NCBI GenBank assembly: GCA_022747635.1
Contig: JAKTNV010000003.1
Span: forward strand, 101,168,454 to 101,232,453
Length of the DNA: 64,000 nucleotides
Source: Hetaerina americana
Taxonomy: Eukaryota > Arthropoda > Insecta > Odonata > Calopterygidae
Direction of reading: 5' to 3'
Below, in pieces: positions 1-13,153 of the stretch (position 1 is the stretch's first letter; every line of letters starts with the position of its first letter). The notes below the pieces were generated by a model. The model made no database searches and was not told the origin of the DNA. It saw only the letters and a list, made by a program, of their open reading frames with translations. The position numbers and the translations under genes were made by a program.

Positions 1-1765
1 TAATTTTCTACTTTTTAAATTTTTGCAATTCTTTTTGCAGTTATTTCTGGAGTACGATTGATTTAGCGAGTATGACATCACAGCATTGAGGATGGCGTAT
101 CTCACCAATTTGAAGGCAAAAGAAGAAAATCTCTCAAATAAGATATTACTTGGATACCATGACTGAAAAAAACCCACCTTAATTCAGGATTGAATGCATA
201 ATATTTACTGCGTCCTCTTGTAATCCGACTATTTTTATTTATGGTGTAATTTTAAAAATTCATTCCCAAGGAGTACATACTTACATACTTGTGTTGTATT
301 CAGGCAGGTGCTAATAAAAGTTGTTTCTATATGAAATCATTATATTAGATGCTTCACGAAAGAAGAGGAATAACGATTGTCCGTCGTTAACTGTTCGTGC
401 ATTCTGATTTGACCCGTGTTTACAGTAATTCCTTAAATGGAGCCACTTATTAGGCCATATCAACTTTAAAGCCATAGGCGTGCCCTTTCACAAGGAACCT
501 TACCTGTTCCGGGGGGGAAGGATGCTCGTCTACCATTTTGAACGTCGCTGACCTAGAAGGAGAAATGATCCATGCGAGACGCCCTTGGCCCCATCATCTT
601 CCTTCCCATCTCCACCATGCTTAAAAGGTATTTTTGTTTCAAAGGCGTCCAAGCCTCCCTTGAAAAAAAAAACATTGATATCTGGCTCGGGGACTTTTTC
701 TGTCGCGCGATGTCTTTTCGTGCGTATCCCTTCACCTCACTTTGCTTCAACCGAACCTCGCTGCCGTTAGATTGCGGCCATGAATTTTTCACGCGTCTCA
801 TTAGGAGTCTTTTTTCCGACTCCGTTCCTTCGCGTGCCAATGCGGCGAAGTTGAGGAGTTTCCCAATCGGCTCTCGCACCCCGGCGATCGGGGACACGCT
901 CCTAAATATAGATGGGAGTGACCAAGAGGAGTCGTCCTGACCATCATCCGGGGAGAACAATGCGTGCATTGGAACGCCGGACTCTCGAATCTTTCCCGTC
1001 TCTCTTTAAAACCCAAATTTATTTTTCTTGTGATTTCAGGCGGGAATGAGTGTATTACTTAAGGCCGTTCCAAACAGTGCAGCTTTTAAGCAACAAATGT
1101 GAGGCATAAATTGGCATCAAAATCCATTTTTGAGAGTCCTCAGATCCAACCTCCCTCATCGAATGGCACCGCCGGGAAATTGAGCGCTCAATGCTACTCA
1201 GTGCAGTTACGAGGAAATCTATTTTTTTAATCATACTAGAGAGTAGAGAAGATTCTCAAAAATGCTAAATTTTCGAAAAAATATAAAAATGAATACGATA
1301 AAAAATACGATAGCGAAAAAAACACCATATTAGTCTCAAGTGATATTGTCATTCATTGAGTGGGGTCCATCAGGATGTTACAGTCGCCTATACAATTTCA
1401 AATTCCCTTGCTGTACGTGAGTAATAATCTAGCTAGGAATTTTCATTTCCTTTCGATGAATTAAATGGTTAATCGTGTTTAGTTTTACTTTTAACGTGAA
1501 ATAACGTTGGGTGTGATTTAATGTACTCCTCGCTAGAAAATTTATCAAGAAGGCAGCTCACGATGCTGACCGAAGAAATTGAGATTCCGATCGATGAAGT
1601 CACATTGTGACATGAACTGGAGCAGTGGCACTTGGAAAAGGAGTTGTAGCTTTCGAAGCCGTATGCTGAGTGCGACTTAGTAAAATAAAGTGGATAGGTA
1701 TAGTGAGACATAAGTTATAAACGGGAGGAAACACAAATCTCGGCGTTATGTTAGTCAGGGCTTGA
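1..1765. other. Non-coding spacer, no gene seen
   Basis: Mostly AT-leaning sequence. A more GC-balanced block at about 550-1010 gives overlapping frames on both strands (572-940 plus, 553-969 minus). None shows a recognisable domain or motif, and their overlap argues against coding. I see no transposon ends, tRNA-like boxes or long repeats before the hairpin that follows. Confidence 0.6.
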
Positions 1766-1821
1766 GGACCCAGGCACTACACTAGTGGGGTGCCTGGGTC
1801 CACACTAGTGTAGTGCCTGGG
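1766..1821. repeat. Nested inverted repeat with two alternative hairpins
   Basis: A perfect 19-bp inverted repeat pairs 1769-1787 (CCCAGGCACTACACTAGTG) with 1803-1821, leaving a 15-base loop. A second perfect inverted repeat of 12 bp pairs 1766-1777 (GGACCCAGGCAC) with 1790-1801, inside that loop. The left arm can therefore pair with either of two right arms, giving mutually exclusive folds. I see no target-site duplication or coding sequence attached. It could be a small foldback element or a footprint of local inversion and duplication; its function is unknown. Confidence 0.85.
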
Positions 1822-2082
1822 AGAGGTCGGTTGTCTCAGGGTTGCCGAAGGTCGATTTTCCGATTAAATTTGGACCCGAATGAGAAGCATTCGCATTGAG
1901 ACAGAAGTGCATCGTCTACATGCGATGTGTAAAATTTGACACACTAGAAGCATATACATTATTATTTATAAACTAGTAAAATAATTCCTGTATATGTAAG
2001 AAATGAATGTCACCATCAAGAGTTTTATAAGATTTCTCATGCTCTAGTTAACAGTTTCAGGCTTTACCTTGTGGAATTCCTT

Positions 2083-2279
2083 CATGATGAGGGTAAAACA
2101 TAAGAGAAACTTAACACTTCCACACACTTTTATTGTTCTACGACCATGGTTTCGACGCTGCCGATGATCATCAGGTACGCGTCGTACCTGATGATGATGC
2201 GCAGTGTCGAAACCATGGTCGTAGAACATTAAAAGTGTGTGGAAGTGTAAAGTTTCTCTTATTGTTTATCCTTATCATG
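2083..2279. mobile_element. Inverted dimer of Penelope-type pseudo-LTR ends
   Basis: The segment is a near-palindrome centred at about 2181. Over 56 bases the two arms (about 2101-2156 and 2206-2262) differ at only two positions, and weaker symmetry extends to about 2083 and 2279. Each arm carries the motif order CTGATGA, a short stem, GAAAC, a six-base palindrome (CCATGG) and GTC, the core of a hammerhead ribozyme. The outer parts (AAGTTTCTC, then a TTATCATG-like end) resemble the end of the Penelope-like element at 17.38-18.82 kb, so I assign it to a related family. No coding body lies between the arms and I found no convincing target duplication. It could be a minimal inverted-pLTR remnant or a non-autonomous element. 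Confidence 0.7.
2188..2221 (+). ncRNA. Hammerhead ribozyme motif, Penelope type
   Basis: CUGAUGA lies at 2188-2194, followed by one extra U (2195). Helix II can form as five pairs, 2196-2200 with 2204-2208, two of them G-U, around the loop GCA. GAAA is at 2209-2212, a minimal helix III (CCAUGG) at 2213-2218, and the predicted cleavage follows UC at 2220. Helix I would pair UAC before the core with GUA after it. Small type I hammerheads with a tiny helix III are established in Penelope-like elements. The extra U departs from the consensus core, so activity is not assured. The opposite-strand copy in the left arm (core at 2168-2174) keeps the conserved boxes but has a poorly pairing helix II. 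Confidence 0.6.
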
Positions 2280-5200
2280 GTCTCTTTTCACGGTTACCTA
2301 TTACCGTAATTCGATTTAATTGCTTCATCATAGAGTATTAAATTTGAATGGCAAAAAACATACAGCAGTGTATAACATTTGTATATACCTTAAACAAAAA
2401 CGTTCAAAATGAACCAGGTTTTAGGTGAATGTTCTAATTTCAAATTGCTGCAAAGTGAACACTGATTAAATGCTTTGAATAATAGTGGATTTCACTTGGC
2501 AATAATTTTGAAAATTTGGGTATTTCTCTTGTTTCTGAATGGAATCGAGATTACCCAAGATTCTCCTTTTGTCGAATTACAGGATTTCTTTCGATTGAAT
2601 TAAATTGTCTCGCATTGTTTCTTTACGCTGGAAATTAAAACTTTCGTATACGACGATATGATTGCATGCAAGCCGACTACGAGATGACGTAGAATTGCAC
2701 ATAGGGTATGAACCAACTGCATTACATTTTAGTAAAAGGTTGAGATAAAGGAGCTGTGTTTTCAACGGTGAAAGTTAAAGGCAAACAAACAACTTTTTTT
2801 TTACGAAATTATGTTGGCGTTATAATTCGCTCCCCACTCATGCTGCTCATTATTTCAAGGATCACTTCAAAGGAAGATAAAACTTCGCTTAGAACCTAAT
2901 AATATTTAATAAAGTTTTTTTAATTGCCCTTTAATAATTAAAATGAAATGGAACGAGCGTAACGCGGGATATTTTACAATAAACCCATGCTCAAACTGAG
3001 GAAACAAAACGAAATTAGTGGCTTTCGGGTAATCTTAGGAAATATTTTCGTTTAAAAACTACGTTCGAAATCGAGGGAAGCAAAATTTGTGTTCGTCCTT
3101 TTTCCACGATAGCGTTTTATTTCTTCCATCACGTGGTGGCTGAAGTGTCTACTCCACCTGGAATTTTGATCCCTGCAACCTTGAATGTTGACCCTGCGAA
3201 ACCCAAACGTCAACACTCACCTTGACACAAGCCGTTGAATTCCACCGTCGTCGCGGTAATTGGCACGATCTGTTCCTTCTCTCCGATTCCACTCCACCCC
3301 TCGTAGCGTCGCGGGCCAATCGCCACATCATTCCCAATTAAGCTTCAAAATGTGTCGTGTGCGCTCTGACAGACGGATTCACCCGTGCTCAAGGAATTGG
3401 CGGTGGTTAGGCTCGCTAACGTAACCATCGCTGCTTCGCGCGTGGGCGGTTGCTTGCGGGAGACACCCTTTCACCCCTTCCCCCCATTCCCCCACTCCCT
3501 CCTTCAATCTGCCGGCTTTATTTCCCATCTCCCGCCATTCCCATCTCTCCTGACGTGCCCTTAGCTGTTTTTATTTAATTTTTTTTAATTTTATATCCCC
3601 ATCCTCTTTATTTTAAGGTGGTCGTTGAGGTTTCTTTCCCCTATGTCCCTTTTCGCCCGCAGGTTTTTTATGGGCAGGTTTTATTGGGTGTCCCTAAAAC
3701 AGCCTTCAGTAACTTCTCTTTCTCCGTCCGAATCCCGAGGATCTCACCGGTCCGCTGTCTCTATATTTTTGCTGTATTAGGAAATCCTAGTGTTCTTTCT
3801 CTCTCTCCCTTTCGCCCATCTTTGCATAGTATTCGTATTGAATATTTTGTAAATGAGCCGAATACTTGGGTTTCTCCCGACTCAATTTTTCGTGCAGCGT
3901 TAAAATTCTTCCTGCGGACAGTGACTCTTTTTTGAATGCACTGCGTCATTCTTTCTAACCCCTTCGCACCTCCCGTTATTTTGGGCCTCGCACTCATTTC
4001 TGCCAGTATCCACCGTTCGTAGTAATTTACTTTAATCTCTCAAGCCCCTCCCATCGCATCTGACTTCCGGGACTCTCCTGAAATTTTGCCGCCAGACGTA
4101 TTTCTCAAATGTCTTTTTTTTAACTGCCGTATTGTTTTTGCTACTTAGAAATTGAGGGCTTTGGAATAATGTAATCCACGGAACAGGTTTTAAGCGGACT
4201 TGTAAACCGAACGTTCTCGTGGTCGTTAATTTCTACGCTAATCAAATAAATGTTCCATTTGATAGATGTTGATAGCGCTCACATGGTCGCCAATCCTGTG
4301 GTGTATGTTATTCATGTAGTCAGATAAGGGGGGTAGTTTATTTTCCTCTGCAGACTACGTAGTTGTCTAAAAAGCTGCGGTACCGAGAAAATAAGCATTA
4401 AGCTCGAGTAACCCTGAAAGTGTCCATAGGCATTCCCTGAATTGAAATCCGGGACACCCCAAGTCAGCATCTCTACCCATTCTAATGCTACCACTTTATT
4501 ATGCCCTGATACGTTAAATTTCGGACTCGTCTTTGCCTAATTAACTTTGCGCCAATTAAATAAATTCAGTTGCCTCCATAATGAGAGGCAAAAGGGAGAT
4601 TTTGTAAAAATAAAATTTCCTTCTGGTGAAATATACTATGGTCTTTGATGATGAAAATTTAGTGAATGATATACTTTTTTTTATAAATAGGAAACCAATG
4701 ATACCAACGCTCAATTGTTTACCAGTCAATAGTTATTTATTCATTAAAAGTTTTAACCGGAGGATGTTCATCGAATGTTTATTAGAGCAGTTTATAGAAG
4801 CACTCTCTCGCGCGGTTTCCGCTCTCGTGGAAACATTTCCCGAGCCCAATAAATTACTCGCATTTTCTTCTTTTTCCCTCCTCTTCCCATTTCCTATCGA
4901 TTTTCTCCTCCTCCCTCCGCCGGACTTTCACTCCCTCCACTACCCGCTCCGCCCACACCCTTTCCCCCCTCTCACAACTGCACTCGTCTCTCACACCAAC
5001 ACACACACATGCACGCACGCACGCTCGTTCGCTCGCTCTCGGAGACGAGAGCACTTTTCTGCACATGCCGTGCTTTCATTTTTTTCGCCAATCCCCCCAC
5101 CCCCACCCGCCCCAACCATATTGTGGTTCCGAACCGGTTATACCCCATTCCTCTGTCCCCCCCATAACGCACGCACACACCGAGCGGCGATGGTTGTCGG

Positions 5201-6115
5201 AGAAAGTTGCGGGAGGGGGGTGAAAAGGGTTAGGGCGAAGTAGGGTTGGGAGAGAGAGAGGGAGGGAATGGGAGGGTGGGTTTCTGAGGGGCGGAGAAGT
5301 GCACGCGGTCACCATTCTCCATCGGTGCACCGAGTCGCGCCACGTTTCCCCAAACAAGAAACACGCACGTCTAAGTTGACGTCCCGTTCGTCGTGTCCGA
5401 CGGAAATGCACTTGGGAGGGGTTGGGGGGGAGGGGGGAGAACCCCGCCGCGCCCCCGGGAACCCCCCCCATCACCAAGGAGAGCAGTGAGCCGAGGTGGT
5501 GTCGATGGGACTCGTCCCTCAATGCAAGTAGGCTTACACGTGTTAGCGTCTGCACCATACCTAACGTTCCGCCACTATAGCGTGTGGCAGAGACTGTTTC
5601 TGCGCCAACCCTTTGTTGTACAACTGAAAGGGTTCATGAGATATTTTTCAATATAGTGTTCGTTAAGGAAATGGGAGTTGACGGTAAGGTCCCTTTCTAA
5701 ATGATAACTCTGAACTTTCTAATTAATGGTGCGTAGCAGTTTCTTATGGATTCTTCATTTATCTCCTTCAGAAGAAAACCACTTATAGAGAGTACCTTCT
5801 ATTTTTCTTCTGAATTTGATGATTTTGCTTTTGATTTCTGTACATGTTCTTCTGAATTGTGTCCAAAGCGAAAGGTAGATAACAAGTACAATACATTGGT
5901 TTGTATTGGTTGGAAGGGACGTCCACGTGAAAATACGAGGGCAGGTCAATAAATAAGTCAAAAACGTCAGCAAGATGAACTCGGGAGATGTTACAAACAC
6001 TTCATTGGGAAGGCTTGGAACATCTACCGGCTTAGCTCCTTTGATTTTCACCTGCTCAGGCCTCTAAAAAGTCATTTGGATGGCCGACGTTGTGGAATTG
6101 ATGATGCCGTAGGCC
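2280..6115. other. Non-coding spacer with pyrimidine- and purine-rich blocks
   Basis: No gene or transposon body is recognised. C+T-rich DNA occurs at about 3470-3600 and 4860-5180, the latter with short CA and GCAC runs near 5000-5040. A G-rich purine block follows at about 5200-5470 and includes closely spaced G runs at 5414-5437 that could form a quadruplex. The 205-codon plus-strand frame at 4626-5243 runs through this low-complexity DNA and has no domain. Near 5932-5959 there is a sequence resembling a mariner-type terminal repeat, but I found no partner end. Confidence 0.55.
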
Positions 6116-6500
6116 CTACATCCACATTAAATACCCCGCAAGCCACCGCAAGGGCGTATGGCGAGGGGTGTTAGGTCCCCACCCGTAACAAGGAACAATA
6201 CCACATTCAAAATCAACACATACATGCAAAACTATACCCACAGCGGCGTACACATTCATGCAAAAATCCCTTCATCCAATATTCATGCAAACACACACGA
6301 GTATACCGTAAACCAACAAACAATTGCACCCTAGGATGCAGCATGAAATCCATCCAACAACGCGCAAGCCAGAATATGAAAAGTAAGAAGGCAAAATTCC
6401 ACTACCACATGAACATGCAACATCTTATCCTCAAGGATAAAGGTAGGGAATGTGACCCAAACGCTGCAGGTAGTGGGAGGGTCCCCCCGCGGTATGACCT
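6116..6500 (-). mobile_element. 5'-truncated copy of LINE 3' UTR
   Basis: Read on the minus strand, this segment matches the 3' UTR of the LINE at 40.51-43.71 kb in order. It has the segment before CCCCCGCGG, the ACCACATGAA-containing stretch, the repeated GCATGA motifs around ATGAAGGGATTTTTGCATGA, and the terminal hairpin and GCGGGGTATT box. It ends in a degenerate form of the ATGTAG tail at about 6116-6125. It contains substitutions and small indels relative to the larger copy, so it is an older insertion. No ORF portion is present, which fits the usual 5' truncation of LINEs. The 91-codon plus-strand frame over 6343-6618 is antisense to this and probably not a gene. Confidence 0.85.
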
Positions 6501-9500
6501 AAAGGTCACTCGTTGGCTACGACAGCTAGCAAAAGTCTTCTTTGCCGCGGAAAATCTGAGGCTTGAAAAGAAATGGGATAAGTATCTGAATGTACTGGGT
6601 GAACATCTAGAAAAGTGATATAAATTTCAGGAATTTACTATGATTAGTATTGCCTCTATCCAGTTTTGCGAGTTATTTATCGACTGGCCCTCTTATTTTA
6701 TTGAATGGGTGAAATAAAAGTTGCATTGAGCCTTTCATTCCATTTAAATTCAAATTGGCCACAGTATTCTATCGGAAGACTCCAGCAAGAAAAAGATCTC
6801 TGTATTATTTTCCTGTTTTTTTCATTTCTTGTAGTTTTGCGCGTTTTTTCTATTAGAGTCGCGCTTTCTTCAACTTTCTTATTTCATTTTGTCCTGTTGT
6901 TTAGCTTAAAATACCTGAATATTGCTTCCCTGCTTGTAGTACGTATCCTTTGTACCCAAGAAGCTATAAACCTAAAATAAACATATTTATTCCTTAACCT
7001 CATCCTTCTCCCTATATTCCGTCACCCCCTGCCTCCCTTTCCTCTTATTGCTCGCCACTCGTTTTTGTACCTGTTCCCTCGAACCTAAGGAGCCTTCCGA
7101 GTCACTCCCATTCGCCCTTTATCCTCATCTCCCGCCTCTCGCCCCCGCTCCTCTCTGCCTTCATATTTCTCAGCTTACCCTCCATGGACTAACTGAGGTC
7201 CACGAGTGTTTCATGGGTCCAACCCCAGAAGTCACCCGTCGTGAAGAGGATTCTTCTCCTGCGATTGTATATTTGGGTCTTTTTTATTGTCCTATCGTCC
7301 TTCAACTTTTACTTTATGGCCTCTTATATTTTCGATGCTCAAAAGGAGCTCAACGCATGTTATGGGTGTATCAAAGAGGTGAATTACTGTTGAATGTACA
7401 GAGAATGACGCCATTGTCCGCGCCCGTCGTAAGAAATCGTTCTTCAGTCCGCGTTCAAAGGCGAGTATTGTGTAACAATGCTCCGCGCACGCGCCTTAAA
7501 GCCGAACTCCCTCCCCCCTCCTCTCTCTCTCTTCATGGATTGCTGCTTTCCAATCATATTGTCAATACTGATTTTGCCCAATCTAAATGTTTCCTGTGCA
7601 TCTTAATTGTTTTATGTAAGTTCTTCTGTTTTTTGAATTGTTGCCTTACTCGTAATCATCCCAGCTGTTATTGAGAATTTTCCTGAGCGTATCACTTGAG
7701 TAACCGCCCTATTTTGCCTTCGTTTTTCATCGTCGCGGTACAGCGTGAACAAGGAATATCCCAAATATGACGAGAGAATGTGGTTGATGCTCCTGACGTG
7801 ATGGGATAAATTCAGAACTCGCTCTCATTTTTCTGCTATATTTACTCTTCTTGGTGCCCTCAAGTTATCTTTTCGTAGTTATCTTTGTCATTTGTAAATA
7901 TCGCTTTTTCCAGTTTGTAATCCTTTCAAATCGTGCTCTTATCAGTTGTCATGATCCATGTTCATGGCAAACATCTCTCGTGTATTTTAGAACTATTTCA
8001 TCTCTCGTCCCGATTGCAGTAATTCATTTTAAACCTATAAAATTTCATTGTTTTGATATTAAAATTTTAAGTGAATTCGCTATTACAATATTCACGATTT
8101 TAATTGCAAATTACACTTCTATTTTCTTTTTTTTTTGCTTGGTCCATTCATCTGTTAAAATTTTATGGGTCACACAGTTTGACATGTTCATTTTTTAATG
8201 GATTTCCTGCGTATTAACCTACTTTTCAAGCATCGCGACTAAAAAAAATCAATCAATTTGCCTCTGGGGATGATGCTTTTTTCGCTACAATTATGTAGGC
8301 CGCATTCATTTCCTGATCCTTGAGTTAAAGTTCAAAACGCACTTTGGGAATTTCACCTGAGGAAATAATGGGTCATATGCTTTTTGGACCTCGCAGCATT
8401 AGTTAATTATTGATATAAGAGGAAGAAACATTCCATTTCATCTTTTGATATATTGTATCGAAAGCAAGAGAGAAAACATAGCAAAAGTGGTCAAGTATTT
8501 GGATGGACAATAAAGAAACAAATATACTTTGACCTTAATGGGAAATATGGCAGAACGTTCTCAAACTCCTTCCTTTATCCCGCCGAAGTAGAATCACATA
8601 TTTCTTTAATTACGTGGTCAATGAGGTTAATTGGAAAGGTTGCCATTATGGTTTCAAAAGGTCATAATGGTCTCGTTAATGAGGCGTATTACGCGCACAC
8701 GTCGCAACGTGTTTTGTCCGCCTTTGCTACGTCTCTCTTGTCCCATCTGTTCTCCTCGTTATCAACTCCGCTCTCTTCCTTCTTCCTCTCTCTCTCTCTT
8801 ATTCCCTTCCTTCTCGCCCCACCTCTCTCATCCGACCCACCCACACCGTCCTCCGCATACGCTTCCCGTACATATGCCTCTTCTGCTCCACTTCCTTCGG
8901 CTCTAGGCCTCACGCTCGCGGTCCCTAGGTTGTTTCTGGTTGAGTTGGTCGCACGGAGACCGTGGTCGTTGTTGGGTCATGGACGAAGGAAAGAGAGATG
9001 ATGGAGTTGGGTGGAGAGGGCGGAGGTTGGCAGGGAGGGGGATAGAGGGGAGGAGGCTTGTCCGTCAGAGGACCTCTGCCTCCTGCTGGATGGAAATGGG
9101 ATACGCTGGTGGGTCCTCCACTTACCAACCTCCTCTCCCCATCCCATCCCTCCCTTTATGCCATGCTCTCAAACTCACGATCCGAATCTCGTCCGCGAAA
9201 GTCTAACCCTCTGGCTTCCTCCTCCCCCGCACTCTCCAACCCCCTCTAATCTTCATGGTGTGGTGCCTCTCGAACGATCTCATGGAGGATTTCAAACCCT
9301 CTTCTCTCTCTCTCTCCTTCTCCCTCCTTCCGACCCTCTTTTCATCTCCACATTCCTTTCCGTCCTTTCCCCTCCCCAAAGTTGCCACTCTTTTGTTCTT
9401 TATTTTTGTTATCAAAGCCGCAGTTACGAGTATGAGGTTTCAAAGCCCCCACCCTCGCTCACCCGTGGCAACTAACATTTGCTTCCTTTTTCTCGAGTTT

Positions 9501-12500
9501 TGAATTCAGAGCCTAGGGCAGAATGACGAGCAGTGGAACAGTTTTTTTATCCTTTTACTTTTCGAGATGAGCTAACTTTTTCGTTATTTTAATGGCATTG
9601 AAGTCTCGAAAGCCTAAATTATTTATTCATCCGTGATATGTAATGCTACGCAATTTTCTCCTGGTCGAGAAGGTCTGATGTATCATAGGGTTCCGTGTAA
9701 TACTATGAATTTGAAATGAGTTTGCTTTAATAATTCAATTTTCAATGATTTTTTATGTATCTCTTTATTAACACTTGGAAGAATTAAGTATCATGTTATG
9801 CATTTTCAATGTAATTTCCATCTCCATCGCTCGACATATTCCAATCTGCCACAAGTTCTTGTAATTTGGATTGGAGATGTTAACTATGATAAACTTTAAA
9901 TGTTTATAATTTGGTCTTTAATGGAAATCTATAGTATACTTAAAAGGTATGGATTAGGAGTAGGAGTAAAAAGTTATGATGACTGGGAATTTTGCCATGA
10001 TACGTATAGTATTCATTTATCATATCCATGCAAAATCGCGAAGGATATTTTTCTCACACATCACGTGTCAGCTTTGGCAAAGAAGAGGTGATTAATGATT
10101 ACTCGTGCATTTAATTATATTAAGTTTATATCTTTACGAATTTACTCTCCATATATTTCGTGACGTATAGGAAATTGTTGTAAAAAGAACCGTCAAAAAC
10201 GCGGAAAATCAATTGTGAATGAAACTGTAAACAAAATGAAAATCGTCTTCATAATGTTTGCGGCACCTTTTACCTGCGTACATGCTTGTATGCATACATA
10301 GCTCGGGAACGCATTGTTGGGGGTCAAGTATGATTGTGCCCTCTATAAGAAAAGAACTCGCCAAATATGTCTTACTTTAATCACCATCTGGTTTGCAATT
10401 GATCGACCACTGTACATTACTTCCGTTTACTTGCAGTTGTTAAATTAAGTGTGCCCATCCCGTGCGCGAGTACGCATTCCACGTGGTGCGTACCACTGTA
10501 GGTAGGAAGTGGCACCGCGAACCCCGTGAAACGGACTGCGAGGATTCTACTGTCACGGTGCCTTTTTTTAACCAGCATTTTGTGTTTGTGGCCCGCCTAT
10601 GTTTTTGGTTGAGTAAAACAGAAGGGAGGGTATTTTTCATTCTCGTCGATTAAGCGCTGATCGATGCTTCCTGGGAATAAACACCCCGGCGTCTCCTGGC
10701 TGTTCCTTCGAATCGTTTACATATCACCGCGGAAGAGTCGCGGCATTCCCCGATATGCTGTTCGCCCAAGGAACTCTGTTTTTATTCCACGAGCACATAT
10801 TTGATGGATTAAGCCCTGTGAATCTAGGCGATGATCCTTTAGCAGTCGCTTTCAGCTTACACTCGCTCCGAGGCGTCATTAATATTTTCACGGTTTCGAA
10901 TATCTAAGTGATATTTCATCAGTTGAATTTTAAAATGGCCGTGTGGTATCTTTGAGATATAAGCGTGCGAATTTAAGCATGTGCAGGAGCTTCTTTTGGT
11001 GCTCTCCGCGAACCTATGAACTTTCTTCGTGCAACGGGATATGGTGAATTGGTGAGTAATTTGTTTCATCATTGACCCGCTACCAATTTTTTCCCTATAC
11101 GAATATCTTTTTTCATGCAATACATTTTTTCTTTTTGTGTAGCGAGTCGTTTATAAACAAACCATATACGTTCTAATGTGTAGCCCATCAAATAATGCGG
11201 GTGGCCGTGTCTTCCATATCCCCCTTATTGTTCTCGACATCATTGAAGCGATTCCCACTGTCTGTTGGACCTGAATCAGACTTAAGGCTTTGTCATTTTG
11301 GTATGCAGGCGGAGGAGGAGGCAGTGGCGGGTAGTTAAGAACGTGGACTTGTATCCATTTGTTTGTTTTCGTCTTCAATTTGTCTTCTTAAAATCGAGGA
11401 CTTGACAGCTTTAATGTTGTTGGATAGTAGTGATTTAGACTGGGACTCTGCCCGTGATGACTGGGCATGAAATTTCCTCTAGCCTAGGCATTTTTTGTTT
11501 CCCTCTAGGGGGTCGAGTCCTGTAGCACAGGGTTGGTTATCTCCTTGCGTAGTGAAACGATCGATGATCCATCGAGACTGGCGGTAGAGGAACGAGATGT
11601 GAAGTGTTAGCGACGACCACCTTATTGATAACACCGTCTATCACTCTGAACATTCCCCCCCCGGCTTGGGAGGTCGCCGTTGGACTGTATCGGCCGGTCA
11701 AGTGTCGTCCCACATGCCGTTGTCATGGGAAACGAGTGGGCTTGCTATGCAGAGTGACGGCGGATAACTCATCCCCAAGGAAACAAAAGCAATTCGCCTT
11801 CGTAGGTCGCCAGGAAACCTAAAATCGTGGAACCTCCTTTCCGTCTCCCTTCTATTTCCTTTTATACTTTCTTTTTTGATGCGTCTAATTTTCCAAATTG
11901 CCTTCTCTAGAGCTCGAAATCGGTCAAATAATTTTCCCTCCCCGATCGACGGAAACCGGTTGCCGATCGATGGAATTCCTAGAAATATAACGTATATTTA
12001 AAAAGCCTCCATTCGGAACCCATTATGTTTTCATTTTTTTCTTGATTATGGCATGGGTTTCGTGTATTCTCGCAGCCGAGTGAGTGGAAATGTTGTTGGG
12101 TGTAATCGTAACTCGAGCGAATAATTTGGATCGCGAAAAGTTCACTTAACCCCGAAGAGTTTCAAGCATCGTCCAATTCGGACCGAATTTCACGGCACTC
12201 AACCATATTGCCTCGAAGGAGGACATGGCCGTGGCGTTGAGGCGGGGAGGGGAGGAGAAAGGGGTTGTAGGCGGGGGGATGCAACCCTAAACCTTACTTC
12301 CCGCACCTTTGTTCCTGTGGGCCTCCTTCCGAGGATGAGGAATTAAGTAAGGGGAGGAGAAGAGGACGAGTGTGGTGTTAAAACGCCGTCCCCCCCCTCT
12401 TCCCACCTCCACCGCCTTCCTCCTCGACGACATGTATGTCCTACCTCCGCTCCTCTGGAAATACGCCGCCGAGTGCCCAAGTCAAAAACCAGAAGCACTT

Positions 12501-13100
12501 TTTTTTAATAACCCTCCTCCCTCAGACCCCTGCGTCTCCGTTATTAAGAAGAGCTAGAACATTCTTGCACGCAAGGCAGGCGAGAAAGGGATTGGCGGGC
12601 GATGAGCGGGTTTTGCGCAGGCTGCCCACGAGCAGTGGGAAAGGGGAAGCTGGGTACACCCTCACGGCAAATGGGGACGGGGGGGGGTGAGCGGGAGTGA
12701 TGTTTTTTTGCTTTCGTGACGGAGAGGGGTTTTAAAAACGAGGTCCGTGGGATGTGCGAGGTGGATGTGTAGGGGGAGGCGAGAAGGATGACAGAGAGGG
12801 TGTGTGTGATGAAAAATGAATAAGGGAGGGAGTGATGGTTATGAACGTATGAAGATGGATGGGGCTGACATTTGAAGGAGTTTGTTGGGGTTGGGTGGAA
12901 GTCGAGTGTGGAAGGGCGTTAGTCGAGTACGGGTAGGGAATCCACTGTCGGAGTTTGGTGGGGGCTTCGTTTTAGGCTAATGGTGCTCCGCATCAAATAA
13001 CTTGTTGACGAGGAAACACTACCGATTTTGTTATAATTACGTAAAGAAGTTGTCATCTTAATTGTCACAGCTGGTCCACGTGCGGTAGACCAGCAAATTA
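6501..13100. other. Non-coding spacer, no gene seen
   Basis: AT-rich DNA alternates with C+T-rich blocks at about 7010-7170 and 8740-9410 and a G-rich block at about 12240-12900. Frames of 88-208 codons overlap one another on both strands in these blocks and have simple Ser/Pro/Leu- or Arg/Gly-rich translations without domains. A small hairpin (CCATTATG paired with CATAATGG) lies near 8643-8670. I recognise no RNA gene or transposon end here. Confidence 0.55.
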
Positions 13101-13127
13101 CTACCTTGATCAAAAATTTCCCGGAAT
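13101..13127 (+). repeat. Mariner terminal inverted repeat, end next to transposase 3' end
   Basis: This repeat begins CTACCTTGATCAAAAAT directly after the TA at 13099-13100. It matches the other end at 26 of 27 positions, with T here where the other end has G at position 17 of the repeat. Confidence 0.93.
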
Positions 13128-13153
13128 TTATTCAGAAAATTAAAAATACAAGT

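Noticed and set aside
1766..1821. CRISPR-type or rho-independent terminator interpretation of the hairpin
   Set aside because: The setting is eukaryotic, there is no repeat-spacer periodicity and no U-tract follows the stem.
4626..5243. 205-codon plus-strand open frame as a gene
   Set aside because: The second half translates simple C+T and CA/GCAC repeats and the first half has no domain.
5932..6060. Mariner-like end (ACGAGGGCAGGTCAATAAAT) and an overlapping 98-codon minus-strand frame
   Set aside because: The motif resembles some mariner-type termini, but I found no partner repeat, TA-flanked boundary or transposase motif, so it is too weak to annotate.
6343..6618. 91-codon plus-strand frame as a small gene
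   Set aside because: Half of it is antisense to a LINE 3' UTR copy, and the remainder has no recognisable domain.
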